A stretch of 64,000 nt of DNA from Streptomyces fragilis (lineage in GTDB: Bacteria; Actinomycetota; Actinomycetes; Streptomycetales; Streptomycetaceae), in NCBI RefSeq assembly GCF_003112515.1, contig NZ_BEVZ01000006.1, positions 543,198 through 607,197 of the forward strand, given 5' to 3'. The notes under the pieces were generated by a model, which saw only the letters and a list, made by a program, of their open reading frames with translations, did no database searches and was not told where the DNA came from. The position numbers and the translations under genes are program-made. Shown here piece after piece: positions 51,112-59,887 of the stretch. The number at the start of each line of letters is the position of its first letter. The first letter of the stretch is position 1.

Positions 51112-54100
51112 CGCTCATCCCCCACTCTCGCACCGCTGACGAGCCGGAGGTTCGCTTCAAGCCCACGCGCGCCGGAGTGATCGGCCTTTGGGACTACACC
51201 GACGAGGAGTTCGTCTTCGCCGATGGCCGACTGGTCCTGCGGGGGCACAACGGCTCCGGCAAGACCAAGGCCCTCGAAGTGCTGTTCCCCCTCGTGCTGG
51301 ACGGTGTCCTCGACGCAAGGCGTCTTGATCCCTTCAGCGGCGAGGAGCGGACCATGAAGTCGAACCTGCTCTACAAGGGGCAGGAGTCCGCCTACGGCTA
51401 TGTGTGGATGGAATTTGCCCGCACCGGCCCCGACGGGGAGGTCCTCGAAGCCGTCACCGTGGGGATCGGCATGCGGGTGACCAAGGCGATGTCCACGCCA
51501 GCCCGCTTCTTCTTTGTCGCCGACGGCAGAGTCGGCATCGACTTCGGCCTGCTGGATGCCGCCTCGCGCCCGCTGCGGGAGAAGGCCCTGGAGCAGCTGC
51601 TGGGTAAGAAGGCCATCTTCGATACGGCGGAGGCGTACCGGGAAAAGATCGATGACCGGCTGTTCGGGCTGGGCCGCGAGCGCTACAGCCAGCTGGTCAA
51701 TCTTCTGCTCCAGCTGCGACGCCCGCTGCTGGCCAAGGATCTTGACCCGGTCAAGCTGTCCGACACCCTCACCGCCGGCCTGCGCCCCGTCGACGATGAC
51801 CTCATCCTGCAGGCGGCCCGCGACTTCGAGAATCTCGCCGAGATCCAAGCGCTCCTCAATGCCCTGACGGGGGCAGATACCGCGGTCCGGAACTTCCTGC
51901 GCGAGTACACCAGTTACCTTCGCGCCCATGCCCGTGACCGCGTCGACCAGGTCACCGGGCGCATCCAGGACACGGCCGCCCAGTGCGAGAAGATCATGGA
52001 AGCCGCAGAGGACCGCCGCACCTCCGAGCGGCAGCTGGCTTCCGCACAGCATGAGCGGGATACCGCCGAACGCCAGTGCAACGAAATCGGCGCCCGCCTT
52101 GCCGAGTACAAGAACCACGACGCCATCAGACAACGTGACGATCTCAAGGAACTGCGCGACCGCGTGCGCACGGAACGCCGGGGCATCGCCGACAGCGAGC
52201 GCCACCTCAGCCAGGCTCAGAACAACTTGGCCACCCTCAAGGGGGAGGCTGAGCGCGCTGTCCAGCGGCACGATGAGCTGCGCGAAGCGGCCTCCCGGCA
52301 CACCCACAGGCTGACGGACGCCGCACGCCGTTGCGGCATCCTGCACGACGACGCCACGCTGGATCTTGGTGCCGATCTGGACATAGACGTAGCAGGTCGC
52401 GTAGCCGCGCGGCGCAGGGAACTGGAAGACGTACGCGCCCACCTCAGCGCGTTTGAGGACGCCACGAAAGACCAGGAACGCGAGCAGGACCACTGTGACG
52501 CGGCCAGCGGTGAGCTGACCGAGGCCGAGCGGCAGTCCGCAGCAGCCGCCGAGAAGCTCGTGATCGCCCGCACCACGGCGAGACAGGAACTGGACGGATT
52601 CATCAGCCGCTGGAGCAGCGGCAACGACATCACGGTCTTGGCCGCCGCCGACGGTGACGCACTGCGCGTGGCCATCGACGCGGTAGGGGAACCCGAAGCG
52701 TCACCGCTGCCGGAGGTGTTTCGTTCTCTCACCGACCAGCGCCGCACCAGGGCCCTGACCCGCGTCGAGACCTTGAAGCGGGAGCACAGCGATACTGCGG
52801 ACGCGTTGCGCAGCAGACGGGTTGAGCGCGACACCGTTGCCGCCGAGGCTGATGACGCGCCCCCATCCAGTGACCTGCGTCCTGCCAACCGCGATGATCG
52901 GCCAGGCGCCCCGCTGTGGCAACTCGTGCGGTTCGCCGATCACATTCCGGACGCCCATGCAGCCGCTGTGGAGGGCGCCCTGTACGCGGCCGGCCTGCTT
53001 ACCGCATGGCTGCACCCAGACCCCGCGCTGACCGACCAGGCCCTGCACGACAAGGTCGCCGACGCCTATCTGCGCCCCCTGCCTCCCGCACAGCGGCCCA
53101 CCGGCCCCACTCTGGCCGATGTACTGGTCGTCGAAGATCAGCAGCGTGTCGATGTCGCGGCCGTACAGGCCGTCCTGTCGTCCATCGCCGTAGCGGACGA
53201 CAGCCCTGCAACGGACGACCCACCGCGCGCTGCTGCAGTCACGACAGGCTCGCACTTCTGCCTCGGCATCCAGGTCGGTGCGCATCCCAAGGACCAGCCG
53301 GAGTACATCGGGGCCACCGCGCGGGCCGCCCGTCGGCGCGAACGGTTGCGCCTGCTCGAAGAATCCATCGCCGCCCTGGAAGCTCAGCTCGTCGGCATCG
53401 AAGAGCAGCAGCGGTACGCGCAAGAAGCATTCGACGACTTCGACCGCGCCAGGTGCGAGCTCCCCCGCACCCGGCCGATCACCGATGCGGTAGGCGAGGT
53501 GGCCGTGGTGGCGGAGAAGGTCGCCGGCGCCCGCCGCCGCCTCATCGAATCCCGCAAGCGGCTCGACGGGGCGATCGCGCGCGCCCATGAGAAGAACCGG
53601 CAGCTTCGGCATACCGCGACCGCCGCACGGCTGCCCACCGTCCGTGGGGAACTGGACAACGTCGCCCAGGCCACTGACGACTTCGCCGACGCCGGCAAGG
53701 CCCTCTCCACCTGCCGCGAGCAGGCCGAGGCCGCCGAGCGCGACATCGTCGGCCGCAAGGAGATCATCGCAGCGCAGACCGAGTCCTGCGCAGAACAGGC
53801 TGAGGCACTACAGGCGCGCAAGGATGAGTTCGCCGTTCAGGAGGAACGTCTGCGCACCCAGGAAGCGACGCTCGAAGCCCCACTTCAGGAGATTCTGCAG
53901 CAGATCGCGGACGCGGAGGAGCAGCTCACCGCGGCGCAGAAGACGTACAGCCGCGCGAAGAAGGACGCCGAAGAGCAGCGAGACCGGCTCCTGAAGGCTG
54001 ACCATGCCTTGGAGTTCGGCCGTACAGCGCTGGCCACAGCCGTGGCTGAGCAGATGCGCACCACGCTCACGCTGGAGCCCTATGCCCGGCCCGACCTCCT

Positions 54101-55427
54101 CGGCCTCCTCGAAGCGAACGCCGAGACCGTCTGGCTGCCGCACGACATGTGGCCGAGCCCCGAGCAGGCAGTCCAGGCCCTCATGGACAGCCTGACCTCA
54201 CTCGGCACTTCCCTCACGGGCATGGAGGCCGCCCAGAACGTCGTCCCCACGTCCGTTGCCTCCTTGATCAACGCGCTCGACGAGGCAACACGAGGACGGC
54301 CGATCACCGCGAGCCTCCTGAAGACCGTGACAACCAAGATCTCTACCGCTATCACAGCGCTGGAGGCAGCCCTGCTGGAGTCCGATCAGGGCTACCTCTT
54401 CGAGTGGGAACCGGCCGGTGACATCATCCTGGCCCGGGTCACCGACAGCGAAGGGCCGGCTCCCGTGGCGGACTTCGCCCGCCGCCTGGCCGAACAGCTC
54501 GCCGATCAGAGCGTGCTACTGGAAGACAAGGAACGGACCGTCCTGGAGGACGGCCTCCTGACCGGGCTGGCCGAACAGATCCACGACCGCACCGTCGCCG
54601 CCCGCGACCTGGTCAAGAGCATGGACGCCGACACCCGATCCAAGCCGATGTCCTCCGGGACGACGGTGGGCATCAACTGGGTCATCTCCGACGCGCTCAC
54701 CGACTCCCAGCAGGCCGTCAACAAACTGCTCGACAAGGACGCCTCCGGTCTCGGTCCGGCCGGACTGGCCGAACTCCGCTCCCACCTGCGCAGCCAGATT
54801 CGCACCAAGGCCGCTGCCGACAAGAAGAGGAGCTACCAGCAAGTGATCGCGGAAGTCCTGGACTACCGCGCCTGGCGCAAGTTCGAGCTCCGTCTGTTCC
54901 GGCCGGGCATGACCGAGGAAGAGCGGAAGAAGGGAGAACTGCTCACCAAGGCAAAGCACAGCGTGATGTCCGGCGGCGAGAAGTCCGCCTCCATCCACCT
55001 GCCGCTCTTTGCAGCCGCCCACGCACAGTACAGCTCCGCCTACCCCACCTGCCCGAGGCTGATCGCCCTCGACGAGGCATTCGCCGGCATCGACGAAAAG
55101 TACCGTCCCGATCTGCTCGCCCTCACGGCCAAGTTCGACCTCGACCTCTTCATGACGGGCTACGACCTGTGGATCACCTACCCCGACGTGCCGCAGATCT
55201 CGCACTACGACATGAAGCACGACGAGGCATCCCACACCGTCTCCGCCATGTTGCTGGTCTGGGACGGCGAACAGGTCCTCGATGACCTCGAATACCCCGG
55301 ATCCGACGATCTGGCCGCCGAACTCCTCGGCTTCACGCCCCGTCGACACGTTCCCGCACAGGCAGGACTGCTCGCGGACATCCCCGATGACGAGCCGACG
55401 AACGACGATGCCGAGGAAGCAGAGTGA
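51108..55427 (+). CDS. jetC: Wadjet SMC-like ATPase JetC (TIGR02680)
   Basis: The 1,439-aa motor of the system. Walker A GHNGSGKT is near residue 46, then long coiled coils (about 260-520 and 740-1000) around a central hinge-like region. The C-terminal ATPase half has signature SGGEKSASIHLPLF (near 1287) and Walker B RLIALDEAFAGID (near 1317). It is thought to extrude DNA loops and recognise small circular plasmids for cleavage by JetD. All catalytic motifs are intact. It overlaps jetB and jetD by 4 nt each. Confidence 0.95.
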   Translation: MTLIPHSRTADEPEVRFKPTRAGVIGLWDYTDEEFVFADGRLVLRGHNGSGKTKALEVLFPLVLDGVLDARRLDPFSGEERTMKSNLLYKGQESAYGYVWMEFARTGPDGEVLEAVTVGIGMRVTKAMSTPARFFFVADGRVGIDFGLLDAASRPLREKALEQLLGKKAIFDTAEAYREKIDDRLFGLGRERYSQLVNLLLQLRRPLLAKDLDPVKLSDTLTAGLRPVDDDLILQAARDFENLAEIQALLNALTGADTAVRNFLREYTSYLRAHARDRVDQVTGRIQDTAAQCEKIMEAAEDRRTSERQLASAQHERDTAERQCNEIGARLAEYKNHDAIRQRDDLKELRDRVRTERRGIADSERHLSQAQNNLATLKGEAERAVQRHDELREAASRHTHRLTDAARRCGILHDDATLDLGADLDIDVAGRVAARRRELEDVRAHLSAFEDATKDQEREQDHCDAASGELTEAERQSAAAAEKLVIARTTARQELDGFISRWSSGNDITVLAAADGDALRVAIDAVGEPEASPLPEVFRSLTDQRRTRALTRVETLKREHSDTADALRSRRVERDTVAAEADDAPPSSDLRPANRDDRPGAPLWQLVRFADHIPDAHAAAVEGALYAAGLLTAWLHPDPALTDQALHDKVADAYLRPLPPAQRPTGPTLADVLVVEDQQRVDVAAVQAVLSSIAVADDSPATDDPPRAAAVTTGSHFCLGIQVGAHPKDQPEYIGATARAARRRERLRLLEESIAALEAQLVGIEEQQRYAQEAFDDFDRARCELPRTRPITDAVGEVAVVAEKVAGARRRLIESRKRLDGAIARAHEKNRQLRHTATAARLPTVRGELDNVAQATDDFADAGKALSTCREQAEAAERDIVGRKEIIAAQTESCAEQAEALQARKDEFAVQEERLRTQEATLEAPLQEILQQIADAEEQLTAAQKTYSRAKKDAEEQRDRLLKADHALEFGRTALATAVAEQMRTTLTLEPYARPDLLGLLEANAETVWLPHDMWPSPEQAVQALMDSLTSLGTSLTGMEAAQNVVPTSVASLINALDEATRGRPITASLLKTVTTKISTAITALEAALLESDQGYLFEWEPAGDIILARVTDSEGPAPVADFARRLAEQLADQSVLLEDKERTVLEDGLLTGLAEQIHDRTVAARDLVKSMDADTRSKPMSSGTTVGINWVISDALTDSQQAVNKLLDKDASGLGPAGLAELRSHLRSQIRTKAAADKKRSYQQVIAEVLDYRAWRKFELRLFRPGMTEEERKKGELLTKAKHSVMSGGEKSASIHLPLFAAAHAQYSSAYPTCPRLIALDEAFAGIDEKYRPDLLALTAKFDLDLFMTGYDLWITYPDVPQISHYDMKHDEASHTVSAMLLVWDGEQVLDDLEYPGSDDLAAELLGFTPRRHVPAQAGLLADIPDDEPTNDDAEEAE

Positions 55428-56722
55428 CCGGGCCAACAGAGGCATACGAGCGCTACCGAGCCACCGAGTTCCGCCGGCTCCTGGCCGCTGCCCGGCGCTC
55501 GCTCGAACGCAACGGCGGCGAAGTCAAGGGCTCCATCGGCCTTGCCAACCCGACCACGGCCGAACGCAACGCCATCATCGGCATCACCGGTACTTACCGG
55601 TCGGCCGACGTCCGCCGCATCACCATCCCCCTCTCAGCGTTGGAGCAGAGCGTCCGCAACGTCACGGGCATGTCGCTCCGCGATGTCCTCGAACGGATCG
55701 GCCCCAAGCTGCGCTTTCGCGCCGACGAGCGGACCACGCTCGATCAGGCCCGACAGAGGATCCTTGCTGAGGGCGAGGCCAGCCCGCTGCACGCCGAGCA
55801 CGCCTGGTACCGGCGGTGGCTGGCCGACCTCGCATCCGACGGCACGATCACCGCACTGATCAACAAGAAGGACACCCGCCTCTTCAGCCAGGCCGTCCGC
55901 GTCCTGGAATACCTCTACAGCCGGCCCAGCGACGCTCCACCGATCATGCTGCCCGCCCTGGCCGACGCCACCACAGGAGACACCAAAGCCCTCAACCCCG
56001 GCCGCGGCTCTCTCCCGACTCTGGTCCTGCGAGCCCTGGCCATGGCACGTGGAATCCCGCTCGAAAAAGGAGCCGAGGCTCGGCGCGAGCTGTGGGACAC
56101 CTTCGACGTCATCGTCGACGACCTCGCCAGCCGTGTCCTCGTCCTCAATCTGCCCGCGACCGGCCAGGGGCTGGGCCACTGGCTCACCGACGCCGCCCGC
56201 TACGGTACTCCCTTCCACGTCACCCTCCACCAGCTCATCACCCTGCCGATCGCCGTAGACCTCCCCACGGTGTACGTCTGCGAGAACCCCGCCGTGCTCC
56301 GCCGTGCCGCCGGTGAGCTCGGTGCCAGCAGTCCGCCGCTGATCTGCGCCGAGGGCCGCCCCTCGACCGCTTTCCACCGGCTGGTGCGACTGATCGTCGA
56401 AGCTGGCGGCACCTTGCGCTACCACGGGGACTTCGACTGGCCCGGCATCGACATGACCAACCAGCTCCGCGCCCGCTACCGGGCCGAACCCTGGCGGATG
56501 AGCACTGCGGACTATCTCAGCGCGGTTCGCGTCGACAGCGATCACGTCCAGCTGAGCGGCAAGGCACAGGACACTGCCTGGGAGCCAGGGCTCGCCGAGG
56601 CCATGAAACGGGAGAACCGCGCCGTCTACGAAGAGGCCGTCGCTGACGTCCTCCTGGCGGACTGGAAGGGCCCGGCCGGAGCGCGGACAGCCAGAAACGC
56701 TGCTTTGCACCTGGGGCGATGA
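55424..56722 (+). CDS. jetD: Wadjet nuclease JetD (TIGR02679/DUF2399, Toprim)
   Basis: A 432-aa Toprim-type nuclease that cuts plasmid DNA after JetABC loop extrusion stalls. The Toprim motifs are the Glu in VYVCENPAVL (near 286) and Asp-x-Asp in YHGDFDWPGID (near 336-338). N-terminal part ETYERYR-like with FRRLLAAARRSLERNGG. GTG at 55424 overlaps jetC (GTGA). It completes a four-gene operon, so the system looks functional. Confidence 0.92.
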   Translation: MTGPTEAYERYRATEFRRLLAAARRSLERNGGEVKGSIGLANPTTAERNAIIGITGTYRSADVRRITIPLSALEQSVRNVTGMSLRDVLERIGPKLRFRADERTTLDQARQRILAEGEASPLHAEHAWYRRWLADLASDGTITALINKKDTRLFSQAVRVLEYLYSRPSDAPPIMLPALADATTGDTKALNPGRGSLPTLVLRALAMARGIPLEKGAEARRELWDTFDVIVDDLASRVLVLNLPATGQGLGHWLTDAARYGTPFHVTLHQLITLPIAVDLPTVYVCENPAVLRRAAGELGASSPPLICAEGRPSTAFHRLVRLIVEAGGTLRYHGDFDWPGIDMTNQLRARYRAEPWRMSTADYLSAVRVDSDHVQLSGKAQDTAWEPGLAEAMKRENRAVYEEAVADVLLADWKGPAGARTARNAALHLGR

Positions 56723-56888
56723 GCGTCAGCTCCGAGGCGCGGCAGTGGCCCGCCCGAACCCAGCGGGCACAGCACTGGGAGCCGCCCTCGTCGACGGGTG
56801 GGCGCACCCCCCTCACAGATACAGCCTGCACCTAAAGCCATCAGACCGCCTGACCAGCGATGCAACATACCTGACACCCCATCAGAAG

Positions 56889-57133
56889 GAGCGTCAAATG
56901 AGCGTCATTTCAGCGTGAAGATATCGCCCGCAACGCCCACACCGCACATAACGCGCACAGAAAAACCCCAGGTCAGGATCCCTTCGCGGCCGGCTCCAGG
57001 ATCGCCACGCACTCCACGTGGTGGGTCATGGGGATCACATCAAAGCTTCCCGCTGACGGAGAAAGTGCAGGTCAGAGGCCTTTTCCAAGCGTCAGAAGAC
57101 CGCTTCCAAGATCGCAGCGTCAAACGAGCGTCA
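56889..57133. other. att-like block B with RAGCGTCA repeats at 11-bp spacing
   Basis: GAGCGTCA at 56889 and 56900 plus CAGCGTGA at 56911 (11-bp steps), AAGCGTCA at 57087, then CAGCGTCA at 57115 and GAGCGTCA at 57126 (11-bp step). Between them lies a 3'-end copy of the RNA methyltransferase gene. It is homologous to block A. One helical turn per repeat suits cooperative binding of an integrase or a similar factor. Apart from this block and the methyltransferase fragment I see nothing in 56723-57343. Confidence 0.65.
56973..57047 (-). pseudogene. 3'-end fragment of TrmA/RlmCD-type RNA m5U methyltransferase gene (copy B)
   Basis: The minus strand reads SFDVIPMTHHVECVAILEPAAKGS and stops. This is the standard C-terminus of actinobacterial RNA uracil-5 methyltransferases (usually FDLFPMTHHVECV). 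No upstream part of the gene follows. It marks the right side of the element carrying the Wadjet genes. Confidence 0.78.
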
Positions 57134-57343
57134 CGATTCACGCTTCGTTTCGGCCACTCTGATGCCGCCGATGCGGTACCCCGCATCAGAGTGTCTGAGG
57201 TCCCCAGCACCTACGACCACAAGCGCCCTGTCGCCTTCCGTGCCGACGCCCCTCCCGGCCGATCGGCAATCGATGACTGAGTGCAGTCGAGAGCACCTCG
57301 GGACGCGAAACGGTAGGCAGACGCCAGATGACCGCCGCCACTG

Positions 57344-57600
57344 CTACCAGCCGCCGTTCGATTCCAGTTGCCGGATCCGCTCGTCCGGATCCGGCTGCCG
57401 ACGCCGCTTACGAGACCTGGGCGGCTGTCCTGGTGTCCCCGGGCAGCGGCGCCGACGCCGCGACGGCGGTCCCGCAGCAACCACTGGCGCAGGGGCCCGT
57501 TTGACGCCCAGGTCAGCGTCGATGCTCTTGTACGTCGCCCCGGGTGTGGAGTCGAACAGGGCCACGGCATTGGCCTGGAACTCGCTACGTCACCGCCGCA
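57344..57600 (-). pseudogene. IS3-family OrfA remnant
   Basis: Reads SEFQANAVALFDSTPGATYKSIDADLGVKR, then shifts frame to LRQWLLRDRRRGVGAAAR, then back to RRRQPDPDERIRQLE. This is the helix-turn-helix and leucine-zipper start of IS3-type OrfA. The frame is broken and the rest of the element, including OrfB, is missing. Confidence 0.65.
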
Positions 57601-57825
57601 CACCCTGAGCGCACCATGAGACGGCCCCAGGGGCCGTCCCGCCGGCGGCGCTCGGGTGCCGGTGCGGTCGGTGTCCGCGAAGTTGTCACCCGTGGGGGTT
57701 GTGCCGGGGGCGCGGGCCAGGACGAGCGCCGACAGGGCGCCGAGCAGGACTCCCATGGGGGGTGCGGCATGCCCGGCTCGGCGGCCGTCATGCCATGGAT
57801 CCGAACACGTCGCACGTGCGGGCGG

Positions 57826-58185
57826 TCACGCCAGGATGATTTCCAGGATGAGACCGACGCTGCGGCCGTAATAGCGATTGCTGAAGTTTCGGGCTGTGCC
57901 CTCGCCGCACGCCCGGTGCCGGTGCCGGGCGACAGGACCACGCCCTTCAGGGAAGACGCTGAGTTGGGCGCACAGGCCGTCTGTACGTGTGTCCTTGCCC
58001 CACCCGCTCATCCGCGTGTACCTGTCTTCGCAGGCCAGCAAGACACGGGCTGCCGCGCCGTCGATCGTGATGTTGTGGGTGCGCCCGCACGGCAAGGCGT
58101 TGGCGGGAGCAGCTGTGCCGATCAGGGTGCCCGCGGCCAGGGTGGCGGCGGCCAGTGCGGTACGGATCGTCGAGGCAAGGCGCAT
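57826..58185 (-). CDS. small secreted protein of unknown function
   Basis: A 119-aa protein with ATG at 58185 and GGAAGGA upstream. The signal peptide (MRLASTIRTALAAATLAAG... ANA) is clear and is followed by a mature part with five cysteines (LPCGRTHNITIDG, LLACEDRY, GLCAQ, RACGEG). No family recognised. It stands alone among mobile-element debris. Confidence 0.65.
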   Translation of the reverse strand: MRLASTIRTALAAATLAAGTLIGTAAPANALPCGRTHNITIDGAAARVLLACEDRYTRMSGWGKDTRTDGLCAQLSVFPEGRGPVARHRHRACGEGTARNFSNRYYGRSVGLILEIILA

Positions 58186-58249
58186 GCTGCTGTCCTTCCG
58201 CGCGGAAGTGGTCGTGAACCCTGAGACCAGAGGTCTTCCCTCGTGTGTG

Positions 58250-58700
58250 TGACGTGGTGCGCCGAGGGGGCCCGCGAGCAGGGGCGTTGCGGCGACGGCC
58301 CCGACGATCGCCCGGAAACCGTCGGCGACGGCCCGCAGGATCGACCGCTACGTCGAGGTCACCACCTGCATGGCCTCGGCAGCGAGGCGGTCCGACAGCC
58401 TGCGCCTGCGGTAGACGCTCGTCGACCAGGCGGCGGGCGTCGTCGGACAGGGCGCCCAACTCGGCGACCGCGGCGCGGTGCCCGACGTTCTACGCCTCGG
58501 CGACCGCGTCGAACACTTCGAGCTGTGCGGCGCGCCCAGCTCGTCGAGGACGGCCTGAGACTCGCGGCGTACCTGCTGCACGGCGGCGAGTTTGGCCTTG
58601 CCCCATCCGGACGCGTCGAGGCTGGCGGCGAGCTGGCGCGCGATGATGCCGAGCAACCGTTCTTCTGCTGCGGCGTAGAGGTCACACGTCCGCTCGGCCT
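58250..58700 (-). pseudogene. phage minor capsid protein remnant
   Basis: The minus strand reads DLYAAAEERLLGIIARQLAASLD and LAAVQQVRRESQAVLDELGA, then shifts frame (GALSDDARRLVDERLPQAQA), then LAAEAMQVVTST, a TAG stop in place of a Tyr/His codon, and RSILRAVADGFRAIVGAVAATPLLAG. This is the N-terminal part of an actinophage minor capsid protein with at least two frameshifts and a nonsense codon. Confidence 0.55.
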
Positions 58701-59887
58701 TGGCGGACGCTCCCTCGCCGTTTCCGGCGATCCAGTGGCTCAAGGAGAGCCCGAACACCAGGCTCCTCGCCCAGCTCGCCGCCGAAGGCCACACGCTCAG
58801 CCACGAGTTGTTGGACGAGCTCCCGCCCAGTCGGAACCAGCGCTACATCCGTCAACTCCTGGTCCACACCGGCATCTTGGAAGAACGCCATGAGGACCTC
58901 GAACGCATCCCGGGCTGGCTGGAGCACGAGCTCGCGGACGAGCCGGCCGCGCACGCCAACCTGGCCCGCCCGTTCCTGCACTGGTTTCTGCTCCGGCGGG
59001 CACGCCAGCGGGCCGCCATCCGACGCCACCCCGCCTCCGTCGATCGCGACCTGCGGCGCCGCGTCAGCGTCGCCCTGGACTTCCTGGCCTGGACAGACGA
59101 ACGCGGCTTGGCCCTCGCCGACCTCGCCCAGGAGCACATCGACGACTGGATCGCTGGAGCCACCAGCCAACGTCGCTACCTGATCCGGTACTTCTTGAAA
59201 TGGACCACGAGCCGTCGGCTTACCCGCGAGCTCACGGTTCCCTCCATCCCGAGGCAGGAGCCCCAGAACCTGCTCGACGAGGACAATCGATGGCCGCTCC
59301 TCCAGCGTTGCCTGACCGACGAGGCCCTGCCCACCGATGTCCGGGCGGCCGGAGCGATCACTCTGCTGTTCGGCCCGTCCACTGAACGCCTCTGCCATCT
59401 GACGCCCGAGCACCTCAAGCTCGGCGACAAGGACACCCACCTCGTCCTGGGACGCCACCCCGTCCTGCTGCCTCCACGGCTCGCCGAGCTCCTTCGCCGC
59501 CTCGTCGAACAGCCCCAGCTACGGCCGCAGCTCTCGCGAGTCCACGCAGGCCCTCGATGGCTCTTCCCGGGCATGGTCCCGGGCAAGCCGATCTCGACCC
59601 ACGGCATGACCCAGAAGCTCAACCGGCACGGCATCCCGGTTCGCACCGCCCGCAACGCGGCACTGGCCGGCCTCGCCGCTGACCTCCCCAGCCCGATTCT
59701 CGCCGACGTGACCGGGATGCACCGCCACACCGCACTCCGCTGGGTCGCCTACGCCCGACGCGACTGGGCCGAGTACCTCGCCGCCCGAGCCGAAGACGAC
59801 GCCGAGAAACGAGAGAAGGGAATAGCAGGACATGACGGAGCGTCGCAGTTCCGGAGGTCAGCTGCCGAAGGAACAAGCAAGGCGTGA
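58700..59887 (+). CDS. tyrosine-recombinase-like protein, 5'-truncated
   Basis: A frame of up to 395 aa opening at TTG 58700 with no convincing start. From about residue 5 it matches the C-terminal half of a large recombinase-like family frequent in Streptomyces islands (LSHELLDELPPSRNQRYIRQLLVHTGIL; GPSTERLCHLTPEHL; GMTQKLNRHGIPVRTARNAALAGLAADLPSPILADVTGMHRHTALRWV). The fold resembles XerD, but the canonical Arg, His-x-x-Arg and Tyr are not clear, so it may be inactive. The N-terminus appears replaced by the capsid remnant; the gene is probably a fragment. It overlaps the next gene by 56 bp. Confidence 0.6.
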   Translation: MADAPSPFPAIQWLKESPNTRLLAQLAAEGHTLSHELLDELPPSRNQRYIRQLLVHTGILEERHEDLERIPGWLEHELADEPAAHANLARPFLHWFLLRRARQRAAIRRHPASVDRDLRRRVSVALDFLAWTDERGLALADLAQEHIDDWIAGATSQRRYLIRYFLKWTTSRRLTRELTVPSIPRQEPQNLLDEDNRWPLLQRCLTDEALPTDVRAAGAITLLFGPSTERLCHLTPEHLKLGDKDTHLVLGRHPVLLPPRLAELLRRLVEQPQLRPQLSRVHAGPRWLFPGMVPGKPISTHGMTQKLNRHGIPVRTARNAALAGLAADLPSPILADVTGMHRHTALRWVAYARRDWAEYLAARAEDDAEKREKGIAGHDGASQFRRSAAEGTSKA

